Shown: positions 52,752 to 62,422 of the stretch, in pieces
Position numbering within the stretch: the stretch's first letter is position 1
Layout of the letters: the number at the start of each line of letters is the position of its first letter
Assembly (NCBI GenBank): GCA_946902875.1
Contig: OX336350.1
Location: forward strand, 20,078,048 to 20,142,047
Reading direction: 5' to 3'
Length of the DNA stretch: 64,000 nt
Origin: Nematopogon swammerdamellus
Lineage: Eukaryota > Arthropoda > Insecta > Lepidoptera > Adelidae
The notes under the pieces: generated by a model
Seen by the model: the letters and a program-made list of their open reading frames with translations, nothing else
Told to the model about the DNA's origin: nothing
Database searches by the model: none
Position numbers and translations under genes: made by a program

Positions 52752-53878
52752 TGCTCCTCCGTTCTCGGTGCTTCCATATTTGATTGTTCATTGTTTGGGC
52801 AGCTAGAGCGGATATGTCCAAGAATACCGCAGCGGTAGCAGCGAGGAGTAAACCTATTCCTACCCGGTGTATATTCCGACACCTTCACTTCCCTCACTCT
52901 TTGTCTGCGAGAGTCAGCACGCACTGCTTCTACTTCTAATGCGTGCGCTAAGGCATTTTTCAGTGTCTCGTGATGCCCCAGTCGCACGGCTGCCCTCACT
53001 TCCATGTCCCAAATTCCGTCCACGAAAGCCTGAACCAGTGTGCTAACGATGAATGGTGCCGACGATGCTTGGTATGCCTTTCGGACAAGCTTTTCTATTT
53101 CCAGAGCCCACTGTTGAAGGCCCTCGCCGGCTTGCTGCACACGGTCACGAAGTTGGGCTCTGAACACATGTTCCAAGTGTTTATCTCCATATCTTGTCTC
53201 CAGAGCCTCCAGCAGTTCTTCATATGTGGTCCTCTCTCCGACGGCTTCCAAAACATGTAGGGCCTGGCCACGCAACCCCAATGTCAACGCGGTGAGTGCC
53301 TGGTCGTTGTTCCACCCGTTGGCCCGCTCCACAGACTCAAATTGTTTTTTGTAGGCGGCCCACGAGGTTGTGCCATCATAAGGTGGAACTTTAAAACGTG
53401 TTCCTCCAGTCGAGGCATTCACGGTTACTCCAGTGGTTTGTATTTTTTCCAGTCTTGTCATTCGTGCCTCGTAGAGGTGTAACATGGCATCCTGCTCCTC
53501 CACTTTGGCGGTCACCTTCTCCAAGTCTTGGCGCAACGTGGACAGCGCCCCGTTTACTGTGTCCAGGATCGCTTGCCGACTTTCCTCTGTAGCTCGTCGA
53601 CTCTCCTCCGACTTGGCCTCGAGACGCTCCATGGCTTGCCGACTTCCTTCCGTAGAGCGACGATTTTCGTCGGCCATTCCGCTTAGCATTTTCATGAGCC
53701 CGGCCATATTGAATGAGCTCGGGTTCTGGGATGTTGCTTCTTCCTCCACTTCCGGAGGTTGTGAAGTACTGTCCTGGACCTCTTCTACGACGCCACGCTG
53801 CTCCTCATCATTGTTCAGCGCGGCCGCCGCCATCGCCCTGGTTTGCATGCATTCGTTGTCCCTCGGCGTTATTGACAT
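52736..53878 (-). CDS. gag: gag capsid/nucleocapsid protein
   Basis: The frame of 380 codons opens at an ATG 26 nt inside the 5' LTR. An acidic, Glu/Arg-rich, probably coiled N-terminal region is followed by a retrotransposon gag core (KVPPYDGTTSWAAYKKQFE, ALTALTLGLRGQALHVLEAV) and a single zinc knuckle, CYRCGILGHIRSSC, near residues 347-360. It is intact and ends at TAA 52,736, just after a slippery heptamer. Confidence 0.93.
   Translation of the reverse strand: MSITPRDNECMQTRAMAAAALNNDEEQRGVVEEVQDSTSQPPEVEEEATSQNPSSFNMAGLMKMLSGMADENRRSTEGSRQAMERLEAKSEESRRATEESRQAILDTVNGALSTLRQDLEKVTAKVEEQDAMLHLYEARMTRLEKIQTTGVTVNASTGGTRFKVPPYDGTTSWAAYKKQFESVERANGWNNDQALTALTLGLRGQALHVLEAVGERTTYEELLEALETRYGDKHLEHVFRAQLRDRVQQAGEGLQQWALEIEKLVRKAYQASSAPFIVSTLVQAFVDGIWDMEVRAAVRLGHHETLKNALAHALEVEAVRADSRRQRVREVKVSEYTPGRNRFTPRCYRCGILGHIRSSCPNNEQSNMEAPRTEEHQGNE
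52742..52748 (-). promoter_or_regulatory. Gag-pol -1 frameshift site GGGAAAC
   Basis: The minus strand reads CA-G-GGA-AAC-GAG-TAA in the gag frame. GGGAAAC is a canonical X-XXY-YYZ slippery heptamer in the right register, ending 3 nt before the gag stop. The pol frame is -1 relative to gag and is open across the site. Confidence 0.8.
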
Positions 53879-53885
53879 TTTCTAT

Positions 53886-53901
53886 CCCCACTCTGACACC
53901 A
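53886..53901 (-). other. Primer-binding site
   Basis: The minus strand reads TGGTGTCAGAGTGGGG two bases inside the 5' LTR. A TGG start complements the CCA end of a tRNA; which tRNA is used I cannot say. Confidence 0.7.
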
Positions 53902-53903
53902 AT

Positions 53904-54065
53904 TGTTACGAGCACTGGGGCCGGATAGAAAATTAAACAGCACAAACTCTTTTCTATTCTTTACTTTTCAAACTTTACTATCGCATTTTTATCTTACAAC
54001 AAAACTCCCTGTCATTTTTGACAGCTTTCTTCTTTTTATACATCAAACTTTAGGTGGTCGTGACA
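53904..54065 (-). repeat. 5' LTR of the Ty3/gypsy element
   Basis: Identical to 48,961-49,122 except T for G at 53,995. Promoter-bearing LTR for the minus-strand element. Confidence 0.95.
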
Positions 54066-54117
54066 ATATGATGCCTGGTGCCTTCATGATTAGGGTGCAC
54101 GCACCGCATTTTGCCAT
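54066..54117 (-). pseudogene. LINE ORF1, start cut off by LTR insertion
   Basis: An ATG at 54,117 opens MAKCGACTLIMKAPGI. CGAC supplies the first Cys pair of the PHD finger whose remainder is at 48,960 and below. The reading frame is continuous across the two pieces once one ATAT copy is removed. Confidence 0.8.
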
Positions 54118-54420
54118 TTTAGATTGAGTGTTCATTGCCGGAGACGTAAAACAAGGTTTGTTTACTTACAGTACACTCGCACTCATGAAACAGTTATGCG
54201 GGTAGTCACTGGGATTGTTTTTCGGATATCTATTTATTACGCTAATAATTAATAATATAGGGTACTAAATATCACTAAATGAATTCTCGCCACTCTCACT
54301 TTAGATTTACACAATATTTTTGTCGGTTAAGGTACTATATCCACAAAAGAAAATAGTTTTTTACCGGAGTAATATTCTTGTGACTGGACTTGGTTTTTTT
54401 CTTTCCTTTTTCTCTATGGA
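54118..54420. other. Probable LINE 5' UTR
   Basis: Non-coding sequence upstream of the LINE ORF1 start; the 5' boundary is not clear. Confidence 0.4.
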
Positions 54421-54530
54421 TTGATGGGTTTATCATGTGTAGTTTAGGAGTTCCTATGGCCACCTTCTGTCTCCATCATCAAACCAGCTCGATGGTACTC
54501 GGTACAGTAGGTACCGGCCAGGTAATGTGG
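54421..54530. repeat. Repeat fragment shared with 10.3 kb
   Basis: Near-identical to 10,301-10,400, containing TCTCCATCATCAAACCAGCT. Confidence 0.7.
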
Positions 54531-54546
54531 CGCAAATACAAAAATC

Positions 54547-54660
54547 AAAAAACCGGCCAAGTGCGAGTCGACTTGTGCACTGAGTGTTCCGTATCGCCAT
54601 GTCATGGTCAGCGCCACTCACGCCATCTATGGCGTGTTTATGAAATTCTTCATGTTAGTT
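54547..54660 (-). repeat. Family D repeat fragment
   Basis: AAACCGGCCAAGTGCGAGTC, GTTCCGTATCGCCATGTCAT and ACTCACGCCATCTATGGCGT match 28,744 onward. Confidence 0.7.
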
Positions 54661-54669
54661 AAAAATTAA

Positions 54670-54930
54670 AATAAGGGGCAGGGGAAGGGACCTACAGTTT
54701 TACACCGGTTGCGAACGGTGAAGCAGCAGGTGTAGGTATGCACAACGAGCTTTTATCTATTCTACATACTCTACATAATTCTACATTAGAATACATAATA
54801 ATAATACGTCATTGGGTATGCACGTAATTTTTTTCGTCAGAAAAAACTCATTGGTACACGCCGACCGGATTCGAACCTCGGACCTCTCGCATGAGAAGCC
54901 GATGCCCAAACCACTCGGCCACCCGCCGCT
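54670..54930 (-). repeat. SINE family B with tRNA-like head
   Basis: The head at about 54,858-54,929 (inverse of GGCCGAGTGG...TTCGAATCCGG) has tRNA-type A and B boxes. A short internal expansion (CTACATACTCTACATAATTC) interrupts the body. Confidence 0.75.
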
Positions 54931-55061
54931 TGATGCGCGCCTACTTATCGTCGCGAGGAGACGACGACGACGCGGCCGCGGCAGACGACAACTTTCTGTT
55001 GTCTTCAAAATATCTTCCAGGTAGGAGGTAGGACTCCAATTACGATTAGGATTTAAATTTT

Positions 55062-55393
55062 TTATTTTTTATTTTTATGGAAACTGACACTGTTGGATAC
55101 ATCACCTACAACATCCGTGATGTCAGCCCATAACACCGGGTGAACTTGGTGCCACGTCAGTGATTCCCTTCGGTGGTGCCGGCTACACTGAACTGGACGG
55201 AAAACACAAACTATTTACATAGCCGTTTCGACCGACCTTTCATTCAGTGCGGTGGTATCAACCCGGGCGGGTTAAACCCTACCACCTAGTGATATAAGAA
55301 GGGAGTCATATCCCTTAGTCGCCTTTTACGACATACACGGGGAGAGATGCAGTGGGGCTATTCTTTTAAAGTACCGGCCCCACACGGTACAAT
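55062..55393 (-). repeat. SINE family A body with family C head
   Basis: Same head/body arrangement as 672-1003, ending with GTACCGGCCCCACACGG. Confidence 0.85.
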
Positions 55394-55535
55394 ATAAGCA
55401 CAGAACAGCGATCGGCGGCCGACCTCCCCCAGCCGCGTACGACACCTGAAAGCCATTGTCGTGCCTGCTGTTCCTGCAATCCTACTCCTTCGCCCGGAGC
55501 GAACCAATAGAAGCCGATATTCGTTTGGTCGGTTA

Positions 55536-55610
55536 AGTAACTTGTTAGCTCAGTGGTAAGCATGTAAGGTTTGCACTTTTTGGACCATGGGTTCGAATCC
55601 CACCGAATCT
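55536..55610 (+). repeat. tRNA-like sequence (SINE head or tRNA pseudogene)
   Basis: It has an A-box-like TTAGCTCAGTGGTAAGCA, a B box GGTTCGAATCC and a following T-run. The acceptor and D stems do not pair properly, so it is not a functional tRNA gene. Confidence 0.6.
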
Positions 55611-55969
55611 TTTTGTTTTTTTTTTGCTTTTTTTTCTTTTTTAAGCAATGTTACGGTGTTTAAATTGTTTTAGGATGTTTAGTTTTTTTTATAATCACCT
55701 AAGAATTATTTTCGGAAATACAAACTTGTAACAAAAACGACATGCACCGCCTCAAAATTAGGTTAGGGTTAATATATAGAAGATGCGTCGCGTAGCGACG
55801 CATCTTCAATGCACGACAATGGCTTTCAGGTGGCGCACCGCCCCCAGCCGACAGCCTCGTTTTCTTGCTCTGTCATTTCAAGGCAACATACATCAAAATG
55901 TGCTAGGGTCAGCCAATTAAATACGGGCTTTTGTCAATTAATATTGCTATATTTCGCTACTCTACTACC
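55611..55969. other. No gene; small hairpin
   Basis: Contains the hairpin GAAGATGCGTCGCGTAGCGACGCATCTTC at 55,779-55,807, the same 12-nt arms as at 12,661. Otherwise T-rich. Confidence 0.5.
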
Positions 55970-56300
55970 GTGTGGGGCCGGTACTTAGAAAGAATAGCCT
56001 CACTGCATCTCTCCCCGTGCATGTCGTAAAAGGCGATTAAGGAATAAGGATAAGGTGCCGTGCTAAAGGGCGACAGGCCAGCCACCTCTCACCCCGGCAC
56101 GGTCCTTCCACTGAGTCATGCAGCAGGTGTGGGTCTTCGAGCCTTACATGCTGCTTGATAGTTATCTTGTCCGAATACTTATGCTAACGTGGTGGTCGGT
56201 GTTGTGCTGTAATTTATAAGAGTACTTGCAGCACAACACCGATTACTCTGCTAACCGCGATTGTTGGGATACAGCGTGTGATATGTATGTATGTATGCAT
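55970..56300 (+). repeat. SINE family C, complete copy
   Basis: Runs from GTGTGGGGCCGGTACTTAGA to an ATGTATGTATG tail and gives the uninterrupted sequence across the point where the 37-kb copy is split. Confidence 0.8.
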
Positions 56301-56374
56301 GCTATATTTAGCATTTTTACACTTATTTGGCCGGCCCTAGCGTTCTAACAACGAGTACCTTATATGCATTTGTT

Positions 56375-56850
56375 AACCGACTTAAAAAAAAAAAGGAGGA
56401 GGTTCTAAATTCGACTGTATTTTTTTTTTATGTTTGTTACCTCAGAACTTCCGACTGGGTGAACCGATTTTGATGATTCTTTTTTTATATGAAAGCTGGT
56501 GCTTCCCGTGTGGTCCCATTTCAATTTGGTCAAGATCGGATTGGAAAGCGAGGCGGAATCGCGAGGCCGAAGGCAGAGCGATTCCGCCGAGTACATTATA
56601 GCAAAAAATTACTAAAAAAACTGTGAAATAAAAAACTATTTAAAAAAATATAAAAACCGCCTTCAAAAATGTATGAAAAAAAAAATCGAACCCTAGAGTT
56701 TAAGGCGGTGCTAAAGCAAGCAAAAATGATGCATGAAAGAAAACATGAGTGGATGATATCCTTTGTGATTTGTGTAGCCTTCTTTAGCACCGCCTTCAAC
56801 TCTAGGGTTCGATTTTTTTTTATTTCATACATTTTTGTAGGTGGTTTATA
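56375..56850 (+). repeat. Family E repeat with long hairpin (copy 3)
   Basis: Starts AACCGACTTAAAAAAAAAAA, includes TCAAGATCGGATTGGAAAGC and the GC palindrome, then both hairpin arms. Relative to the palindrome flank, the loop has the orientation of copy 2 (40 kb), not copy 1. Confidence 0.8.
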
Positions 56851-56991
56851 ATTATTTCTTTTTTTTTCAATTATGAAGAGCAAAACTAATCATTTACTGG
56901 TTTAAATTGAATAATATGTAAGTGCCTATTAACTTAATGAACGTTTATAATTCGACAAATTTAATGCATTCCTTTCTTATCTACACGTCCG
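56851..56991. other. Upstream region of the ITP/CHH-like gene
   Basis: AT-rich sequence immediately 5' of the TATA box; no further element recognised. Confidence 0.4.
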
Positions 56992-56999
56992 TATAAATA
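56992..56999 (+). promoter_or_regulatory. TATA box
   Basis: TATAAATA lies 32 bp upstream of the initiator adenine at 57,024, the expected distance. Confidence 0.75.
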
Positions 57000-57021
57000 C
57001 AACCAACTACTTAAAAAAATA

Positions 57022-57026
57022 TCAGT
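57022..57026 (+). promoter_or_regulatory. Initiator (TCAGT)
   Basis: TCAGT is the arthropod initiator consensus. With the TATA box it predicts transcription from the A at 57,024. Confidence 0.7.
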
Positions 57027-57068
57027 TCACACTATTCTCCCAGATATTCACTCAGAATGAGCTTGACG
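57024..57068 (+). CDS. ITP/CHH-like gene exon 1 (5' UTR and ATG)
   Basis: A 33-nt leader is followed by ATG at 57,057 and codons for MSLT, then donor ACG|GTAAGA (57,069). The exon ends in phase 0, matching the phase-0 start of exon 2. The joined N-terminus reads MSLTVNSLALSVLVVLS, a convincing signal-peptide start. Choosing this ATG rests on promoter, donor and phase fit; RNA would confirm it. Confidence 0.7.
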
Positions 57069-57507
57069 GTAAGAGCATTATTTATAATTTGTTTACTGCC
57101 TACACTTTCATATTACAGTTTGTCTGTGCTTATCTTTAACTAACCTGATGATCCGGCTCGAAGGACCATTTCCGTATTTGTTGGTAATAAACAGGCGGTT
57201 GTAACGGTCAGTACATTAATTTCGCCAGCGCAATCCTCATGTTTTTCCGAAACAAAAAAGTAAATAGTAAAGTTTTTCTCTAGTGTCTAGTTTTTGAGAT
57301 AAAAAATTTTGAAATTTATATTTTGTCAAGTGTAATTTGACGCTGTCTTGTCGCTCCGCACCCGCCGCGCCGCTTCAAAATCAATACAATCAATTGTCAA
57401 AATTCTACTGTCAAAATTTTAATTTACATTTACCTTGTGTTTTGTAATATTGTATTTACTTTGTCAAAAAAATGGGATTTTTATCTTATTTACCTTTATG
57501 TATTATA

Positions 57508-58623
57508 CAAGATGGCCCAGTTATAGTGGTCCAAAATTTTTTTTTGGATGAAGGACATCATGTTGACTCATTTAAAAAAAACATTAGTTCCGCGAAAATA
57601 AATAGTTTAGAAGTTATGATTTTTTTTTTAATTTCTCTATTTTAGTCACATTAACCGCTCTAGTTGGATATCTATTCCACAAAATCGAATAAAATTTGGT
57701 ATGGAAGTAGAGGAGACATGTAGCTAGTGCGTAATGAATAGTTTTTAGGTTTATTCCTAGACTTTACTGTTGCTATAGCCCTTTCAGTAAATTTTGGTTC
57801 AGTTTATATTAAAACTGATAAATTTTTGAAATCACTGTGAAAAGAACAAGTACTACCGGAGATTTGCCCATGCCCTTAAAAACTACCTATACATATCACA
57901 ATTCTCCAGACCAAAAATTGTAGTGGTGTTACAATTGTAACATATTCAAAATTAATATAATTTGTATAAAGTCACTACAATAAAAAGTGACGATTACCTT
58001 AATTTTTAAAACATTACTAAACTGTTTTTTTATGTGTAAATTAGCGCTGTTAGAGACAGGTTTGTGAATAATGTGAAATTGTAGTTGAACTAACATTGTG
58101 AAAAAAATAAGATTTAAAAAATTAAGGTAATCGTCATTTTTTATTGTAGTGACTTTGCACAAATGATGTTAATTTTGAATATGTTACAATTGCAACACCA
58201 CTACAATTTTTGTTCTGGAGAATTGTAGTAAGTATAGGTAGTTTTTAATGGCATGGGCAAATCTCCGGTAGGACGTTTTTTCAGTGATTTTTCAAAAAAT
58301 TATCAGTTTTAATGTAAACTGAAAAAAAATCACTGAAAGGGCTATAGCAACAGTACAGTCTAGGAGTAAACCTAAAAACTATTCATTACGTACTAGCTAC
58401 GTGTCTCCTCTACTTCCATACCAAATTTTATTCGATTTTGTGGAATAGACATCCAACTAGAGCGGTTTATGTGACTATAATAGATAAATTTCAAAAAAAG
58501 TTTAAAAAAATCATAACTTCTAAACTATTGATTTTCGCGGAACTAATGTTTTTTTTTAAATGAGTCAACATGATGTACTCCATCTAAAAAAAAAATTTGG
58601 ACCACTATAACTGGGCCACCCTG
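57508..58623. mobile_element. Fold-back MITE with about 500-bp arms, TA-flanked
   Basis: The left end CAAGATGGCCCAGTTATAGT and right end, inverted, CAGGGTGGCCCAGTTATAGT begin arms of about 500 bp around a loop of about 110 bp (58,010-58,118). TA flanks both ends, as for Tc1/mariner-type insertion. No transposase. It lies in intron 1 of the ITP/CHH-like gene. Confidence 0.85.
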
Positions 58624-59019
58624 TATATAATGCTTAGCCAAAATTTATATTTACCTTGTTGTTTGTTAAAATCTCTCTTTCTGTGTGCTGTGTTAGCGGA
58701 ATCTTCACTGGTTTAATTGATATATTCATAATGTGTTTGTTCTTTTAAAGTGTTTTATGTAAGGTACTGTTTGATTCCTAAATAATTTTTTTTTTTAATG
58801 AAAACTGTAACTTTTGATTTAAAGGGAATTCAGGAAAAGTTATTTGATTGTTTTGTTACTATTGATCCCAATAATCATTTCCAAAATTGTATGTAGCGGC
58901 CGTTACAGCACCTGTATATCACGAAGCAGAAAGAAAGCGCATAGCTCGACACTAATGCCTCACTATTTGTATATCTTTATAAGAAACCATAAAACACGTA
59001 GTACATACATACATACATA
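58624..59019. other. Intron 1 sequence
   Basis: No exon or repeat recognised. Confidence 0.45.
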
Positions 59020-59472
59020 GCGTCACGCCTGTTTCCCGGTGGGGTAGGCAGAGACAACGGATCTCCACGTGCCACGATCCTGACACACCTCTGACGCCTC
59101 TTCCACTCCCATAATGTTCTTCATGCGTGCTCGTCGGTTACGGGTACTAAGCACTTGCCCCTTTTTGAGCACATGCCCGATCTGGTCCAGGTACGTGCGT
59201 CTAGGGCGACCATTCCCGACTCTTCCACTCACATTTGCTTCATAAATTTCTTTCGATAATCTCCTATCATCCATTCTTTCAACATGACCTAACCACCGAA
59301 GCATCCCTTTCTCAATCCTTGTCACTATATCTTCTTTCAACCCACAGCGCTCTCGCACTACACTATTTCTCAATCTAACACGTAGTGTGAGTATGAAAAG
59401 AGAAAATGCTTTTCTGATCAGGACAAGCTGTTGAACGAAAAGTCGGGCGACCGCCCGCCGCCGCCGCGCCAA
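59020..59472 (-). pseudogene. RTE-type LINE, 3' end of ORF
   Basis: The minus-strand frame reads RNSVVRERCGLKEDIVTRIE, GMLRWLGHVERMDDRRLSKE, RPRRTYLDQIGHVLKKGQV and QDRGTWRSVVSAYPTGKQA, then a stop. This is the standard C-terminus of RTE LINEs, less damaged than the copy at 37.6 kb but 5' truncated. Confidence 0.8.
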
Positions 59473-59880
59473 ATTCTAAGCGGCGCGTGTGGCCTAGCGG
59501 TTTTTACGTCGACTTCTCGTGCGAAAGGTCCGAGTTTCGAATCCGGTCGGCGTGAATCAATAAGTTTTTCTGACGAAAAAAAATTCTGTTGCTTCAGCGT
59601 TCAACCGGTGTAATACTGTAGGTCTCTTCCCTTGCCTCCTTACTAGGTGGTAGGCTCAAATTGTAGCCGACTGAGTTGGTACCACCGTACTGGATGTAAG
59701 ATGGCCGCATAGCAGCCTCGGCTGTGTTCTCCTCTAGCTCAGTACATATAGCCAGCAATCCGAAGGGAAGTCTCCGCTATGGCACCTACCTTCTCGGAGG
59801 TGATATTCGCTGGTCGGAGCATGCGCTTTAGCCCCTCCGACTCAATCAGCCATAGTTACCTACCGGATTACAACAAAAAA
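59473..59880 (+). repeat. SINE family B, full length
   Basis: Head GGCGCGTGTGGCCTAGCGGT with A box TGGCCTAGCGG and B box GGTCCGAGTTTCGAATCCGG, then the body and an A-rich end near 59,870. Its 3' end forms the start of the following triplication. Confidence 0.85.
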
Positions 59881-60548
59881 GTCATTTTCTCTCCAACGAA
59901 ATTCATGAATGTCAGTCCTCTTAAACAATTTTCTCTACGAAAATGCTTCCGATGTTCTAGTCCAGCATAACTATTTGCGACTATATTCATCATATCGATC
60001 TTCGTACCAATTTGGGTTTGATTTATGGTATGGTATGGCACCTACCTTCTCGGAGGTGATATTCGCTGGTCGGAGCATGTGCTTTAGCCCCTCCGACTCA
60101 ATCACCCATAATTACATACCGGATTACAAAAAAAAGTCATTTTCTCTCCAACGAAATTCATGAATGTCAGTCCTCTTAAACAATTTTCTCTACGAAAATG
60201 CTTCCGATGTTCTAGTCCAGCATAACTATTTGCGACTATATTCATCATATCGATCTTCGTACCAATTTGGGTTTGATTTATGGTATGGTATGGCACCTAC
60301 CTTCTCGGAGGTGATATTCGCTGGTCGGAGCATGTGCTTTAGCCCCTCCGACTCAATCACCCATAATTACATACCGGATTACAAAAAAAAGTCATTTTCT
60401 CTCCAACGAAATTCATGAATGTCAGTCCTCTTAAACAATTTTCTCTACGAAAATGCTTCCGATGTTCTAGTCCAGCATAACTATTTGCGACTATATTCAT
60501 CATATCGATCTTCGTACCAATTTGGGTTTGATTTATGGTATGGTATGG
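59781..60548 (+). repeat. 255-bp tandem triplication
   Basis: A unit made of the SINE B 3' end (GGCACCTACCTTCTCGGAGG), an A-run and about 150 bp of other DNA (TCTCCAACGAAATTCATGAA ... TGGGTTTGATTTATGGTATG) is repeated three times with period 255. A partial fourth copy changes into ordinary SINE B sequence. The 84-codon frame in each unit is not a gene. Confidence 0.9.
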
Positions 60549-60734
60549 CACCTACCTTCGCGGAGGTGATATGGGCTGGTCGGAGCATGCGCTTCGGCCC
60601 CTCCGACTCAGCCACCCATACCGGATTACATAAAAAAAAATGTACTATACCGGCAGGCACTGCATATTCTCCTGGTGGAATAAGGGAAGGGATTCAATCA
60701 GGAATTCATCTGAAAATACTTTTTATTGGCACAG

Positions 60735-60982
60735 GTGAACTCGTTGGCCCTGTCCGTGTTGGTCGTATTGTCTATAGTGCTCGCTGCGAGCGCGGTGCCG
60801 CCGCCCCCAGGCCCGGCAGGCGGCAGGAGCGACAACGGCGTTGTCCCCAGCAGGCGCATGTTGGATTTCCACAAAGTCGGCTGCCTGGGAGAGCTCGACA
60901 TTTCGATGTTTGCAAAACTCAACCAAGTCTGCCAGAGTTGCTACGAACTCTACAGGGACCCCAAGTTGCTTCATCAGTGCGC
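60735..60982 (+). CDS. ITP/CHH-superfamily peptide, exon 2
   Basis: The exon lies between acceptor TTTTTATTGGCACAG and donor GC|GTACGT. It completes the signal peptide (LALSVLVVLSIVLAASA, likely cut after Ala24), then a short Pro/Gly-rich propeptide and the dibasic site SRR at residues 43-45. The mature peptide starts MLDFHKVGC. Its cysteines at 54, 70, 73 and 86 have spacings of 15, 2 and 12 residues, identical to insect ion transport peptide and crustacean hyperglycemic hormone. Diagnostic stretches are FAKLNQVCQSCYELYRDPKLL. The exon ends right after Cys86 inside the next codon, the conserved intron position of ITP genes. ITP/CHH peptides are secreted neurohormones acting on ion and water balance; this divergent member could have another secreted role. 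Confidence 0.92.
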
Positions 60983-61021
60983 GTACGTTCTAAGCTTATA
61001 ATAAAAATATATATACTTACA
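60983..61021. other. Start of intron 2
   Basis: Begins GTACGTTC; nothing else recognised. Confidence 0.5.
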
Positions 61022-61198
61022 ACGTAAGATGGCCGCATAGCAGCCCCGGTTGTGTTCTCCTCTAGTCCAGTATAGCCAACAATCCAGGGAAGTCTCCGGT
61101 ATGCCACCTACCTTCTCGGAGGTGATATTGGCTAGTCGAAGCATGCGCTTTGGCCCCTCCGACTCAGCCACCCATACCGGATTACATAAAAAAAAATT
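61022..61198 (+). repeat. SINE family B, 3' half
   Basis: From GTAAGATGGCCGCATAGCAG to CATACCGGATTACATAAAAA; same orientation as the copy at 59.5 kb. Confidence 0.8.
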
Positions 61199-61231
61199 AT
61201 ATTGAGTTCACTCCTTCATTTCATTATTTTC

Positions 61232-61372
61232 CGTCCAGTTCAGTGTAGCCGGCACGACCGAAGGGAAGCACTGACATGGCACCAAGTTCTCCTGGTGTTA
61301 TGGGCTGACATCACGGATGTTGCAGGTGATGTAGCCAACCGTGTCAGTTTCCATAAAAAAAAAAATTTTTTT
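61232..61372 (+). repeat. SINE family A, 3' half
   Basis: Body from TTCCGTCCAGTTCAGTGTAG through the CATAAAAAAAAAA tail. Confidence 0.85.
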
Positions 61373-61383
61373 TTTGTTATATT

Positions 61384-61545
61384 GTAACCGACACGTTTGG
61401 CTTACATCACCTACAACATCCGTGATGTCAGCCCATAACACCGGGTGAACTTGGTGCCACGTCAGCGCTTCCCTTCGGTCGTGCCGGCTACACTGAATTG
61501 GACGGAAAACACAAACTATTTACATAGCCGTTTCGATTTGGGGCC
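61384..61545 (-). repeat. SINE family A, 3' half, inverted
   Basis: Inverse of the preceding copy, starting 12 nt after its tail, so the two form a tail-to-tail inverted pair of about 140-bp arms. Confidence 0.85.
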
Positions 61546-61675
61546 ATCTAAACACTGAAGGACGAAGTGCAATTTCGCGAGATGATTGATAGTTACACTT
61601 GAGATTTCGAAAATGTTCGGGATAAGCAGATTCATAAAATAATTTCATCGGGACGCCTGGGTAATTTATTTTTAT

Positions 61676-62057
61676 TTTTATGGAAACTGACACGGTTGGC
61701 TACATCACCTACAACGTCCGTGATGTCAGCACATGACACCGGGTGAACTAGGTGCCATGTCAGTGCTTCCCCCTTTGATCGTGCCGGCTACACTGAACTG
61801 GTCGGAAAACACAAACTATTTACATAGCCGTTTAGACCGACGTTTCATTCAGTGCGGTGGTACCAACCCGGGCGGGTTAAACCCTACCACCAAGTAAGAT
61901 TAGGAGGGAAGGGACCTACAGTTTTACGAGGAATCCGAACCTCGGTCAGCCTCCAACGGTCAGCGGTCACCCATCCGAGTACTGACCGCACCCAGCGTTG
62001 CTTAACATTCAATAGCGACAGTTGACTGTCTGCACCACTGAGCTATCGAGGCTGACA
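61676..62057 (-). repeat. SINE family A, full length
   Basis: Minus-strand copy with complete head: T-arm-like segment, 5S-like block (about 61,963-62,010) and A box near 62,038-62,048. Tail at the left. Confidence 0.9.
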
Positions 62058-62084
62058 AATCGTAATCTGACCAAGCTAGGTTTT

Positions 62085-62422
62085 TAGGCTTCCGTAACTG
62101 TCGTACGGGACTCCATTACTAAGCCTACGCCACCTGTCTGTCCGTCTGTCCGAGGGCTGTATCTCTTGAACCGTAATAGGTAGCTCGTTGAAATTTTCAC
62201 AGAATATGTGTTAATATGGCCGATATAACAACAAATAATAAAAATAAGAAAAAGTTAAAAAATCACAGGGGTCCCGATACAAGAACCTAAAAAGTGTATG
62301 CGCGCCATCTACCGAAGAGTATGAAGCATTTTAACTAATCCATAGATGGCGTGAGTGGCGCCGAACATGGCATGGCGATACGGAACCCTCGGTGCGCGAG
62401 TTCGACTCGCACTTGGCCAGTT
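62085..62422 (+). repeat. Family D repeat
   Basis: From GGCTTCCGTAACTGTCGTAC through CTGTATCTCTTGAACCGTAA to GAGTTCGACTCGCACTTGGC. Confidence 0.8.

Larger units (their letters stand above)
48961..54065 (-). mobile_element. Ty3/gypsy LTR retrotransposon, apparently complete
   Basis: A 5.1-kb element with 162-bp LTRs, intact gag and pol, a primer-binding site, a purine tract and a 4-bp target duplication (ATAT at 48,957-48,960 and 54,066-54,069). The LTRs differ at one position (49,052 versus 53,995), so insertion was recent. There is no env-like gene between pol and the 3' LTR. Confidence 0.95.

Noticed and set aside
53484..53936. A 150-codon + strand frame
   Set aside because: It is antisense to gag of the LTR element and runs into the LTR.
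55536..55610. A functional tRNA gene
   Set aside because: A and B boxes are present, but the acceptor and D stems cannot pair, so it is at most a tRNA-derived SINE head or pseudogene.
59909..61027. Three identical 84-codon frames and a 202-codon frame
   Set aside because: The first three are the 255-bp triplication. The last crosses from repeat DNA through the intron into exon 2 in the wrong frame.
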